Of a stretch of DNA of 64,000 nucleotides, positions 50,425 through 61,250 are shown piece by piece. This DNA is from Mesostigma viride (Eukaryota; Streptophyta; Mesostigmatophyceae; Mesostigmatales; Mesostigmataceae), in assembly GCA_009746045.1 (NCBI GenBank), contig RPFO01000041.1, forward strand, positions 7,031,861 through 7,095,860, in the 5' to 3' direction. A model generated the notes under the pieces. That model saw nothing but the letters and a program-made list of their open reading frames with translations. It was not told where the DNA came from and ran no database searches. Made by a program: the position numbers and the translations under genes. Position 1 is the stretch's first letter. Every line of letters starts with the position of its first letter.

Positions 50425-51255
50425 ATATATCCACCTGACCACAATATATCCCAGCCTGATTTATTTCTTGTTGGATTTATTCCATATGGACTGGGAATTT
50501 GATAGCTTTGATAAGCTAGATGAATTGGGTTCAATGAGCTGATCAATATTCATGTGCCATAGTCCTATACTTGGACATGGATGACTTGTAACCTGAGTCA
50601 GCCTAGTAGCATCACGTATTTGATTGACAAGTGGTGCTATGGCCTATTGGACAAGTGTTTGGTCCATGAGCTGACAAGTGTTGGAAGCTCATGATGACAC
50701 ATGTTATGACTTACATGATGACAAGTGGGTAGACTCATTGCATGACACTTGTCACTCCAAGGAGAAGAGATGTGTCACTTTATTAATCATGTTATGTGGC
50801 ACATTATTACGTAGACACTTGGCATCTAGCTATTATGCCAGCTCATTGGATCATGTCTAGAACGTTCTAGGAATGTTCTAAGAATATGCCAGGAATATTC
50901 CTGGAATATACTGAGAATATGCTGGGAATATGCTAGGAATATGCTAGGATGTTTCTACAAGCTTCTGTGATGATGTCACTGCTGATGTCATCCTTCCTAG
51001 CCTAAAAGGTATAAAAGGAAACTGCCCCCTAAGGGCAGGTACCTCCATTTCACCTCCATTTCACCTCTATTGAACCTCTATTCCTAACCTCTAAGCCTAT
51101 GAAATAAAACTCTTTTTCTGGTCTCTCTTCCATTGTCTTCAAGCTCAGTCTTTCATCACCTGCAAGGTGAAAGGGTAGCAAGGCCAAGCACTAGGCATTG
51201 TGTAAAACCCATTAGTTTACTCTCCCTTTTCCAACATGGTATCGGAGGATTGTTC

Positions 51256-53343
51256 ATGAGCTCCAAGAAGACCACCAAGAAACCCAGCCCAGTTACAAGC
51301 TCCATGGCAAGCGAGGTGGACTACACTCCTATGCTGAATGTGTGCTCCAAGATGGTGCTGAAATTTGACGGCACAAGTTTACGTGGCTGGGAGGAGACCA
51401 AGACATCCCTTGAGGGCTTCTGTCGCTTCTACGGGGTTAAGGATGTTCTGCTTGGCACCAAGGAGGACCCGAAGGCTGACATGGCTGTCGGCCTTGTTAT
51501 CTCAGCTGCACTTGTTGGAGAAGCGAGGCGCATCCTATCGCTCGTGCCAGACCAATCTGGAAGCAAGCTCTACAAGACGCTGAGGGAGGTCTACGAGCAG
51601 CAAAAGCTCACCAAGAGCCACCGGATGGACCTCAGGGTCCAGCTGCACAGGCTGCAAATGAAGCCAGGGGAGACCATGGGGCAGTATATCCTAAGGGGAC
51701 TGCTGCTGCTGGCGGAGTACCGTGCTGTGGGGGGAGTCATGAGTGACCAAGACTTCGCAGCCATTCTCAAGAGCGGCCTGCCAGACAAATATCGCCCTGC
51801 GCTGATATCGGTGCATTTCAAGGAGGAGGACAACTTGGAGGAGGTCAAGGCTGCGCTGCTGGAGGCGGAGGACATGCTGATGGGAGGGCGTTCTGCTGAA
51901 GCAAAGAAGGAGAGCTCATTGGACGGCCAGGCTTTCCACACTACTACCAAGAAAGGTGGAGGAAAGCGGTGCTATCACTGCAAGAAGCTCGGGCACGTGG
52001 AGGCCCAGTGCTGGGAGAAGCATCCGGAGCTGAAGCAAGAACGCAAGAACCAGGCGACGCGACGGAACCATGCGACATCAGCGGCGAGAAAGGGGCACTC
52101 ACCAGGTGCCAGCGAGGCGCACATCACCCAGGAGGCCGCAGAGCTGCCGTCCGGCTTCGTCTTCACCACCATCGCCGAGTCGCCATCGCCGTCGGACACT
52201 GCTGCACTAACGCAATATGAAAAGAAGGCGCCAACCAGCTGGGTGCTGGATTCTGCAGCGAGCTGTCACATGACGCCATGCCCGTCGGATTTCGTGTGCC
52301 TGCACCCTCACAACAGGGAAATCGCCGGCTCAGGCGGCAAACTGAAGGCGACAGCCATCGGGACTGTCAAGCTGAAGCTGCCGGGCCAGGAGGCAGTCGT
52401 GCACCTCCAAAACGCGCTGCTCGTTCCAAAGCTGAGCACCCGACTTTTATCTGTCGGCCAGCTCGTCAAGGATGGCCACAACGTCGACCTCGCCAAGCGG
52501 GTTGCTGTGCTGGACAGCAGGCCCTGCAGCATCGTGACGAGGAACAACACCTACTTTTTGCCCGCGCGCGGTGCGGACGCAGCAATGGACGCCATCCCAG
52601 AGCTGAAATCTTCGGCGACGAGCTTCAAGGACGTCGACGCTGCCTGTCAAGGGCAGAAAATGGCGAGCAGCGAGCGCAGCATCTCACGTGCCTCGGGACA
52701 CGCGGCGGAGTGGCTGGCCGTGGGCCTAACGGTCATACTGGCCATGCTTGCCCGTGTATGCGGGATCGGGGGCGGCCTACTGGGCATTACTCGCACACTG
52801 CGTGGCTTTTTATACTCTGCGCCGGCCCAGTGGAAGTTCACGCCAATTCGAGAAGTTTCCAGCGCAATGGAGAAGTCCGTGTCAGACGCTGAAGTACTTC
52901 CAGAAACCGCGGTCCAGAACAACCCAGTGCAGGCGGAGCGCGTTGTCGCCGCCAGCATACCAGGTGATACTGGTGCTAGTAACCCAAGTCCGGCGACCAG
53001 ACCAAAGGCGCGGCGCTCGAACGCTGCCAGCCTAACTGAGGGGGAACAAATTCGTGACGCGAGGGCGAAATCGACCAAGCTGCCAAATTTTTCTAAGTCC
53101 TGGACTGCCAAGTCCGGTGCTGGCGCGAGGCCTCGAGCGAGCCGACAACGACGTGGACAGCGACCTGTCAGCCAAAGTGTTGTCAAGCACCAACGGTCTA
53201 CTCGGGTGCAAAATGCTGCCAAGGCATCACGTCGGTCAGTTGACGGTGTTCGGCCAGGCCATGGCATTTGCAATTGCGCTAGCTGCAACGACCCTTGGAA
53301 ATTGTCGCCCAGGATGCACAGACCCCACTCAAGGTTGCCCTAA
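51256..53343 (+). CDS. Family B2 Gag-protease with membrane-segment tail (copy 2)
   Basis: This is a 695-residue near-identical duplicate of 46221-48308 with the same start after the primer site (51237-51248) and the same domains: Copia Gag, zinc knuckle, D-S-A protease, hydrophobic segment and basic tail. Both copies are free of stops, so the tandem formed recently. Confidence 0.88.
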   Translation: MSSKKTTKKPSPVTSSMASEVDYTPMLNVCSKMVLKFDGTSLRGWEETKTSLEGFCRFYGVKDVLLGTKEDPKADMAVGLVISAALVGEARRILSLVPDQSGSKLYKTLREVYEQQKLTKSHRMDLRVQLHRLQMKPGETMGQYILRGLLLLAEYRAVGGVMSDQDFAAILKSGLPDKYRPALISVHFKEEDNLEEVKAALLEAEDMLMGGRSAEAKKESSLDGQAFHTTTKKGGGKRCYHCKKLGHVEAQCWEKHPELKQERKNQATRRNHATSAARKGHSPGASEAHITQEAAELPSGFVFTTIAESPSPSDTAALTQYEKKAPTSWVLDSAASCHMTPCPSDFVCLHPHNREIAGSGGKLKATAIGTVKLKLPGQEAVVHLQNALLVPKLSTRLLSVGQLVKDGHNVDLAKRVAVLDSRPCSIVTRNNTYFLPARGADAAMDAIPELKSSATSFKDVDAACQGQKMASSERSISRASGHAAEWLAVGLTVILAMLARVCGIGGGLLGITRTLRGFLYSAPAQWKFTPIREVSSAMEKSVSDAEVLPETAVQNNPVQAERVVAASIPGDTGASNPSPATRPKARRSNAASLTEGEQIRDARAKSTKLPNFSKSWTAKSGAGARPRASRQRRGQRPVSQSVVKHQRSTRVQNAAKASRRSVDGVRPGHGICNCASCNDPWKLSPRMHRPHSRLP

Positions 53344-53752
53344 TGTTTTGTCTGTGGGAAATTAACTTGTATGTCGACTTTTGTGTCGTGTTTGCTGGAA
53401 ACTGTGAGGCGCCGTAAGCGTGCGTTTTCTGGTTCTTTCTTTGTGTTCTTCCAGCAATTATGTGCTTATTTTACCATGCGTTCAGTGGCAATGGCCCACG
53501 CATTTTGGTATTGTTCCCACGAGACGTTTTCTACGTACCTGGAGTGTATATCCAGAGTTTTTGCACGCTATTTGTGGCACTGGTCTGCGGCGTAGTGAAG
53601 CGCCGTTGTATCGTCGTCTACGACTTGTTTTCGTAAGTAAAGTGCCTGTGACGCGTGTGTTATTTTGTTTTGTGCTGAGAGCATTGCTTGTATGCAAATG
53701 CTTACGTCCTTTGTGTCGAATTTGGCTGTGCATTTCGGCATAGCCTGTAATG

Positions 53753-54633
53753 AGTTACGTTAAATAGTGCCGGAACCTTTTGCCGCCTGAGGCAAATCGG
53801 GCCGGAACACTATTTTGCCCGGAATAACCACTTCCGAGCACCCAAGTTAATTCGGCCGAATTAACTTGGGTGCTCGGAAGTGGTTATTCCGGGCAAAATA
53901 GTGTTCCGGCCCGATTTGCCTCAGGCGGCAAAAGGTTCCGGCACTATTTAACGTAACTAAAACCTGGCCTCGTGGAGGGGGACGAAGAGCCCGAGACATC
54001 CGCCTAGGCCGCTGAGCACGCACCACTAAATGCGCCGGAGCTGCCTCAGTGAGGATTCGAACCCCTGACCTCCAAGGTGCACAGGTTTTAGTTACGTTAA
54101 ATAGTGCCGGAACCTTTTGCCGCCTGAGGCAAATCGGGCCGGAACACTATTTTGCCCGGAATAACCACTTCCGAGCACCCAAGTTAATTCGGCCGAATTA
54201 ACTTGGGTGCTCGGAAGTGGTTATTCCGGGCAAAATAGTGTTCCGGCCCGATTTGCCTCAGGCGGCAAAAGGTTCCGGCACTATTTAACGTAACTAAAAC
54301 CTGTGCACCTTGGAGGTCAGGGGTTCGAATCCTCACTGAGGCAGCTCCGGCGCATTTAGTGGTGCGTGCTCAGCGGCCTAGGCGGATGTCTCGGGCTCTT
54401 CGTCCCCCCTCCACGAGGCCAGGTTTTAGTTACGTTAAATAGTGCCGGAACCTTTTGCCGCCTGAGGCAAATCGGGCCGGAACACTATTTTGCCCGGAAT
54501 AACCACTTCCGAGCACCCAAGTTAATTCGGCCGAATCAACTTGGGTGCTCGGAAGTGGTTATTCCGGGCAAAATAGTGTTCCGGCCCGATTTGCCTCAGG
54601 CGGCAAAAGGTTCCGGCACTATTTAACGTAACT
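53753..54633. mobile_element. 881-bp nested palindromic element with mirrored tRNA half
   Basis: Three 206-bp copies of one palindrome P (53753-53958, 54090-54295, 54428-54633) alternate with a 131-bp segment S. S appears once reversed (53959-54089) and once forward (54296-54427). Each P begins AGTTACGTTAAA and ends TTTAACGTAACT and is self-complementary to its centre (AATTCGGCCGAATT), with one mismatch in the third copy. The whole insert is a larger palindrome centred on the middle P. The flanks are TAATG (53748-53752 and 54634-54638), and the first B2 copy shows the empty site. Confidence 0.93.
54303..54343 (+). other. tRNA-derived 3' half in segment S
   Basis: The segment has variable-loop-like GGAGGTC, a B box and T loop GGTTCGAATCC, and an acceptor-like CTGAGGC followed by A. 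No 5' half, A box or matching acceptor strand is present, so it is not a tRNA gene. The reversed copy is at about 54042-54084. Confidence 0.65.
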
Positions 54634-55375
54634 TAATGTCGGACGTAATGTTTACTCTCGGGCACTGATTTGTGAATCGTGACCAAGTAATCGTTACCTG
54701 TGTTCGCCTTTGTGGCGGTAATGCATTGCACGTCCTGTTTTCTTTGCTATGAAGCGTGTTTATCTGTTATGGCCACTGTGTCTTGTGTTGAAGGTTGTAT
54801 TGTACCTTGTTTGTGTGGCATTTGTTGCCAATATGTTTGTTTGCTCACCCCGTTTATTTGGCGTAAAACGTGATGTTGGTGTCATTTATTTTGTGAGATG
54901 GCGTATGTTATGTTGCTCCGTGTGTGTACAGCACGTGTTGTTGCCGTTACCCTACCTCTATACCGTTTGGGTTAGCTCATAGGGACCTTCTTTGTTGGCA
55001 TGTGTTGCCGTATTATATGTGTGGGACTGTGTGCCCCTATTGTGTCCATGGGCAGCCGCTTTGAGTGAGGGGGGAATGTAGCATCTAGAGCACTTTTTCC
55101 AACTAAGGGTTGGGTATCAGCCATCCAGGATGGGCAGCTAGTGCGTTGCTGCTATGGTAGGACACTCATTCGCGTTGCCGGGGGGGGATCAGTGGCGGTA
55201 GTGCGGCTCATGACCGCATGTTAGAGCTTCAAGCGTTTCACGAGGACGGCATCTTCATTTTCAGTTGCACCATGCTAGCAACTGGACGGCATGCTACGAG
55301 CATGTGGTTAAGGGGGGTGTTGAGATTCCACCTACCCAGTCATCTTTTGCATTGTGCCCATGTGGCTAAGGGGGG

Positions 55376-56199
55376 TGTGAGGGATATATATATCCACCTG
55401 ACCACAATATATCCCAGCCTGATTTATTTCTTGTTGGATTTATTCCATATGGACTGGGAATTTGATAGCTTTGATAAGCTAGATGAATTGGGTTCAATGA
55501 GCTGATCAATATTCATGTGCCATAGTCCTATACTTGGACATGGATGACTTGTAACCTGAGTCAGCCTAGTAGCATCACGTATTTGATTGACAAGTGGTGC
55601 TATGGCCTATTGGACAAGTGTTTGGTCCATGAGCTGACAAGTGTTGGAAGCTCATGATGACACATGTTATGACTTACATGATGACAAGTGGGTAGACTCA
55701 TTGCATGACACTTGTCACTCCAAGGAGAAGAGATGTGTCACTTTATTAATCATGTTATGTGGCACATTATTACGTAGACACTTGGCATCTAGCTATTATG
55801 CCAGCTCATTGGATCATGTCTAGAACGTTCTAGGAATGTTCTAAGAATATGCCAGGAATATTCCTGGAATATACTGAGAATATGCTGGGAATATGCTAGG
55901 AATATGCTAGGATGTTTCTACAAGCTTCTGTGATGATGTCACTGCTGATGTCATCCTTCCTAGCCTAAAAGGTATAAAAGGAAACTGCCCCCTAAGGGCA
56001 GGTACCTCCATTTCACCTCCATTTCACCTCTATTGAACCTCTATTCCTAACCTCTAAGCCTATGAAATAAAACTCTTTTTCTGGTCTCTCTTCCATTGTC
56101 TTCAAGCTCAGTCTTTCATCACCTGCAAGGTGAAAGGGTAGCAAGGCCAAGCACTAGGCATTGTGTAAAACCCATTAGTTTACTCTCCCTTTTCCAACA
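55376..56199 (+). repeat. Family B2 LTR 3
   Basis: This uninterrupted 824-bp LTR is preceded by AAGGGGGG (55368-55375) and followed by the target duplication CTGCT. Confidence 0.93.
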
Positions 56200-57053
56200 C
56201 TGCTGTTCAGCTGCTGCTCCACGTTCCTCAACCATGTACTCCTGACAAGTGCAGGTGCAGAGAAGGGTACCCAGTCTTCAGAGATGATCAATTTCTTGAC
56301 CTCCTGGATTGCCCTTTCTATAGCACCCTGCTGCCCATGAGCCTCCCTAGGTGTAACCAGCAACTCAGGAAGGGTGGGATCACCCTTGAGATGCTGAAAC
56401 TGCATGTCCACCTGGATCCTTGTGGTAGGAAACTTGGCTCTCACATTCTGCAGGGCAGCCAGCAAATACCTGTTCTTCATAGAAGGTAAATGCTCCAGCA
56501 CCTTGTACTTTGTGTACCTGTCCACGCACACCAACAGTTGCATGCCCCTGATGTGTTGGATATCACATTGCAGATCACCAATGCTCTGAGGTAGAGCTTT
56601 GGCATGTGATTTCCTGGGCTTGTTGGAGGACAACTGGCACTTACATCGTGAGGCAGCTTGCTGGCACGCCTTGAGAAGGGGTGCCTTGCCCATACGGAAG
56701 GCAAAGTTGTTTGACAGAGAAGTGGCATGCCCAAACATGTTGTGGATTCGGGCACCCAACTCCTGGTACACGGAGGAAGCAGTCCCTGGCACAGTCAGGA
56801 CTGTGCTGTCAGGTTGTCCAGCATTTCCATGCTGACTTCCATCCATATTTGACTCAGAGCCTGAGTCACCCTGCTCATGCCCAACACCTGGACCGCCAGC
56901 AGGGACCACATGCATACCACCAGAGGCCTTCACACCCCTATGTGGTTGTACATTGGTTTCTCTCAAAATGAGAGGTCCACCCTCGTGCCCAGCACGAGGA
57001 TGCATGGGGTCAGACATTCTTACAGCTGCACCAGCTGTCAAGGACGTCTTCAT
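56200..57053 (-). pseudogene. Outer family A integrase, N-terminal part
   Basis: The ATG at 57053 corresponds to 19843 of the plus copy. The frame covers the integrase core with CVDRYTKYK, QVDMQF and GAIERAIQEVKK, and is cut at VEQQLNS by the family B tandem. The rest of integrase is at 44711-45377. No stop is present in this piece. Confidence 0.9.
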
Positions 57054-57194
57054 AGGAACCTGAACCTCTCCAGGGGACCTGGGGCCATCCTGAACCTGGA
57101 GATCACCCTCTTGTTGCCCAGATATAAAATCTGCATTGGAGCACCTGGCCTCCCCTTTGGGTGAATTAAGGTGTGTAGGGGTTGCCTCAGACAG

Positions 57195-58307
57195 TCACTG
57201 CTCCTTGTTTTCTTCTTGTTGACTGCCCTTTGAAGGCTGGCCTGCCTGGGACTTGTTCTTGTTGTTTTTGTTGTTGTTATTCTTGTTGCTGCCCTGGCCT
57301 TGGGTCTTCTTGAAGGAGGGACACTCCTTCTTGATGTGCCCCCACCCCTTGCACAGGTAGCACTGGATTTTTTACTTGCCCTGGCCACCACCCCCGTTGT
57401 CAGATGCGTTGCCCTGCTTGGGCTTGCCACCCACCCGCCTGAACACCGACTTGGAGTGTGACCTCCCGTCAGGGTCTGAGGAACGGCTGCCCTTGCGCTT
57501 GTTGTGGTTGCCCCTACGCCCTCCTTGGCTTCTGTCAGCCTCAGACGATTTGGAGCCCCCCTGGGCACGCCCACCTGCATGGGTTGCCTTCACAGCTGGC
57601 ACCCCACCCTCAAACAGCTCCTCAGCTTCGAGGGCTTGCTTGATGATGACCTTGTAGGCCTTCATGGTGGAGTGAGGAGCACACATGACCTTGAGAGAGC
57701 CACGTGTGGCCTTATCCAGCCCAGAGACCTTCAACCAGTTGGTCAGGGCTATATTGTCTGCCACGTTGAAACCGTGGGCCCTGCCTTCCTCAACCATTTT
57801 GCAATAGTTAAGGAAATTCTGGATGAGATCCCCTTTGACCTCCCACCCTTGATACTTGTCTGGCCAATGGATGGCAACCTTCTTGCGCTGGTCTTCAAGC
57901 AGCTCCTTCAGCTCAGCTACATATAATGCCCAGGCCTTGTTGGCTTTCTTGCACTCCCTGGTCAGGTCCTTGATCTGGTCAGTACACTTTCCAAACGTGC
58001 TACTTCCTATCCAGATCTGATAGTAGTTGGTACCCCCGTACAAACTAGGAAACCCTTCCAATCCTTCTACAAACTCTTCAGCCTGCTTAGGCTTGGAGTC
58101 TGAGGTCACAGGTTGTAGCTGATTTACAATTAATAGACCCTGGGTGGTGAGGTCAAATCCATGCACAGCTTGTGTATTATTATTGTTGAGAGGGATATTG
58201 GTTATTTCACCGGTGACACCCACGTCATCTACGTGAGCTGTCCCACTACCCGCACCCCCATTATTCCCACTGGCTGGGGCGCCCTTGCTACGTCGCCCGT
58301 CTGCCAT
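57195..58307 (-). pseudogene. Outer family A Gag with premature stop
   Basis: The ATG at 58307 starts a Gag almost identical to that at 18592. Here the frame is continuous through the basic region, which shows that the plus copy lost one base. A stop at about 57374 (GQGK, then stop) replaces the Ser codon just before the zinc knuckle. The knuckle CYLCKGWGHIKKEC-type sequence remains readable downstream to the natural stop at 57195. Confidence 0.9.
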
Positions 58308-58433
58308 GATGCACTACACTAGCTGTTTGTATAGACCTGAGCTAAGCAGCTTGTAAAAACAAAAGACAGGTAGATATGTACAATCTGTCAAAAAGCCGCC
58401 TGCCCCGGTGCCGACCGCGCCACCATGCCGAAT

Positions 58434-59226
58434 TTAGTCGAGACCACGAAAATCGCAGTAGTCGTAGTCGTAAATTGGATCGTTGGCGACAGGCGCAGGC
58501 CCCTCCTGGCCTCGCCCAACCTCAATCGTCACCGGAGTTTCGATGACGATGGGGTCCAACCGGCGGCCCGTCTCCAGATCAATGCGGCGACGACGGCGGC
58601 GGGTTTCGATGCGGAGCGGGTTGGTAAGAATTGTTAGAAAATCCCACCCGTCCGGCGCCCACTCTCGCAAAGCAGACAGGAACGCGACAAGGTTGAGCAG
58701 CAATTGCCGCTCTCGCGTCCGGAAGCCTCGCGACAGCAACTGCATGCAAAATTGCGAGGTCTTGAAACAGGTTGGTCGTGATCGTCGGAATGACGCCCGA
58801 ACGAACCGACAGCCAGTTGGCGAGATTGCGCTGATAGCCGGTGAGCGATGAAACCGCGTTGTCGATCTCCTCAGAGACCTCGGCAACCGCGCTGGGCGCT
58901 TGCAACCCCGCCCGGGTATGGACTTCGAAGTCCGCAAGCAAAGCTCGAATGGAGTCGAGATAATCGCGAAACCCGGGAACAATCGTAGGTTGCGGAGGCG
59001 CGGGGGGCAGTCGTAAGCTTTGCAACAGTGCCTGCTGCTGAGCACGTAGCTCCGTGCTGGACGCTACCGCCTGGTCAACAACACGCTGCCACGCCGGATT
59101 AATAACCGGACGATCTTCACGAACAGGAGTCGTCGAAGGACCAGCCGGAGATTCGGCGATGTCCGCTGGACTGCCCAAAATTTCACAATCCCTCGGCGTG
59201 CGGAACTCCATCATTGAGTTCGGCAT
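58434..59226 (-). pseudogene. Outer family A ORF1, frameshifted
   Basis: The ATG at 59226 gives FRTPRDCE at the N-terminus and the conserved SSLTGYQRNLANW and TNLFQDLAI blocks. The frame then changes near 58735. The second half (RERQLLLNLVAFL, REWAPDGW, YCDFRGLD) runs to 58434. It matches 17712-18422 in block pattern but with many substitutions, far more than in gag. The role is unknown. Confidence 0.8.
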
Positions 59227-59253
59227 TTTTCTTGTTACGAAGATTGTAATACG

Positions 59254-59869
59254 AGTTGAATGAGAGTTTACTCCCGAGGAAATCCATGGCTCTTGCAGGA
59301 AAGTTGCCTTTATTATCATGAGAAAACACAGACGTAAGTCACGTCACGTCCGAGACTGCACGTAGCACAGACGACAGGGTCGCGGTGCCAAGAGAGCGTG
59401 CACGCAAGAGCTGGCGTCCTAGAGCTACCAAGTCATACATATAGCTTGCTAGGGACGCGTCCAAGTATTCAGCTGTACTGTCACAGCTGAACTGTCAATC
59501 AATTGATTACACAGACTCTGGCACGCCTTTGGCGCGCAGATCTATCAATTGTCCATACGGCTAGTCCTGTGGACCTATCCGTACACTACTCAGCATCAAT
59601 TGTCTCCTAGGTCCTGGCGCGCTACAGCACGCCTACCTATCAATTGACCATCAAGTCCTGTACAAGTCCTGTCAACTTCCTGCGGACTATCATAGTGACA
59701 CTTGTACATCCTGTGTCCGTACGCGCTCACAGTGGCGCGCCGGGTACTGTCGGCACAGCCTAGGCAACGTCATAACTTTTACGTCCCGTAACCAAATGAG
59801 GCGTTCAAGGTGCCGTTGGAAAGAGCGTAACAATCTCTATCCATCTAACGTGAATCCTTTACGTTAACT
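59254..59869 (-). repeat. 5' LTR of the outer family A element
   Basis: 616 bp, AGTTAACG to CATTCAACT on the minus strand, followed inside the element by CGTATTAC and outside by the target duplication CGTGG (59870-59874). Confidence 0.92.
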
Positions 59870-59874
59870 CGTGG

Positions 59875-61250
59875 TCCTAAGTCAGCAACCCAATGAGGTT
59901 CTGCGAGTGCGGCCGCCTAATAAGCAGCAGCACGAAAAAGAGGTGGAGCCTACAAAGACGCTAAACGTCCCACTAACGCTGAAAGGAAACCATCACATAT
60001 CTATGACAATAAAGCAACACCCTAAGGAAAACATTAATGCCGGAAGAGGGAAAGGAGCTAACTACTAAAGGTTTTCCGCTGCGAGCAGGTCTAACGTCTA
60101 GCCTAGGCGTGTCCCGAATCGGGCAGCACTACCCAGCTAGCTTGCAGGCCACCCGCCCATTACCTGGCAAGGCTGTGCTGACTTCGTATTGAATCCTGGC
60201 CGCGGAAGGGTAGGGGTGTAAATGGCGTCTGCTGCAGGGGATCTCCGTCACGTTCACTTCCTAAAATTCATCCGAGTCCATTGTTACGACTCTGCTCTCT
60301 ACCTCCGCCTCTACCTAACCCACGTCTAATACTACCTAAGTTAGTGAGGCCGCCTCTACTTAATCCCTGTGCAAAAGACGAACGTGACGAGCTTGATCTC
60401 AATGCATTATAACATACGTACGACTGTAATATGCCATATAGGCCATTCAACCAAAACCCGTTTACTCCAGGATAACGAAGGAAACACTACTACACTGCCA
60501 TGACCCTAGCTATATGTGTCGATTCATTAACACACGCCGAGTGCCAACACGAGGGGTAGGACGTGCATAAGTGATCACCAACGGTCCAGCATGCTCGGGC
60601 CGACATGGCCCTTGCCTACAGATACACAGATTCATGCTGGTCCACTACATTCTACACGGAGGATAAGGACCACTACTAAAGTACGCGGCGCGGCGCCAAT
60701 TGCACCACGGTACCGGGACAACAGTGTCCACCGGTACGAGCTAAACGTAAACCTAGGAACGACTGAGGCAAAGGACCTAATTTACGTCCGTAACTACTGC
60801 ATATTGTTACGCGACGTAACACTGGAGCAACGACTCGACGGCAACGTCACCAAGCTGCGCAAGGCCCTTAACATCCCCTTTGGTTTGCACATTAGTAATG
60901 AGGATTTGTACGCTGATTTGCCCTATGTTTCTGTTACGCCCTGGCTTGACTCTATCCCAAACACCTCGTCTAACCTTACCTAAACTAGTGAGGATGCACA
61001 TACCTAGGAGTGAGGAGCTATATTGGCTATAAGACCTAGGACGCGACGACGCTGCTTCTCAATGCATTCCCTTATAATACGCCATATACCGAATAAAACC
61101 AGGGTACTACGAAGGAAACAATACTACACTGCCATGACCCAAGCCTATATGTGTTAATTCATTTAACACACGCCGATCGAGTGCCATTCACGAAGGACAA
61201 CTGCTGCATAAATGATCGCCGACAGGCGTGTAGGTTAGCATTTTGGGCAA
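59875..61250. other. Repeat-rich flank, no supported gene
   Basis: Two diverged direct copies are visible (about 60460-60600 and 61075-61230), sharing TACTACACTGCCATGACCC and TTAACACACGCCG landmarks. Open frames such as 60591-60983 (130 codons) have no recognisable domain and overlap the repeat. Joining the flank at 59875 to that at 15987 on the minus strand gives an open stretch of about 50 codons (PHWVADLGPRALDP), so the outer element may have entered a transcribed or coding sequence. Confidence 0.45.

Larger units (their letters stand above)
49455..51236 (+). repeat. Family B2 LTR 2, interrupted by an R2-like LINE
   Basis: The LTR starts at 49455 (TGTGAGGGATATATA), is broken at about 49470 and resumes at about 50424 (ATATATATCCACC). 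It ends CCAACA at 51236. Without the insert it matches LTRs 1 and 3. Confidence 0.92.
45378..56199 (+). mobile_element. Family B2 tandem double element (LTR-internal-LTR-internal-LTR)
   Basis: Three LTRs (45378-46201, 49455-51236 interrupted, 55376-56199) separate two nearly identical internal regions. The whole array has one target duplication, CTGCT, at 45373-45377 and 56200-56204. Each internal region has its own primer site and polypurine tract. The middle LTR carries an R2-like LINE insertion and the second internal region carries a palindromic insertion. A single TSD around three LTRs points to unequal recombination between copies or insertion of a concatemer. Confidence 0.93.
15993..59869 (-). 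mobile_element. Outer family A element, minus strand, split by nested insertions
   Basis: LTRs at 15993-16608 (3') and 59254-59869 (5') are nearly identical 616-bp copies, and the flanks are CGTGG at 15988-15992 and 59870-59874. Between them, minus-strand ORF1, gag, integrase, protease-like, RT, RNase H and 3' UTR segments appear in correct order. They are separated by four insertions at 17070-29426, 30070-31769, 33599-44706 and 45378-56199. Removing those insertions and one copy of each duplication would leave an element close in size to its plus-strand relative. The copy is inactive because ORF1 is frameshifted, gag has a stop and RT has a frameshift. Confidence 0.9.

Noticed and set aside
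54303-54343. Functional tRNA gene
   Set aside because: Only the 3' half is present. There is no D arm, A box or pairing 5' acceptor strand.
60591-60983. A 130-codon host gene
   Set aside because: No recognisable domain and it overlaps a duplicated region. The evidence is only an open frame.
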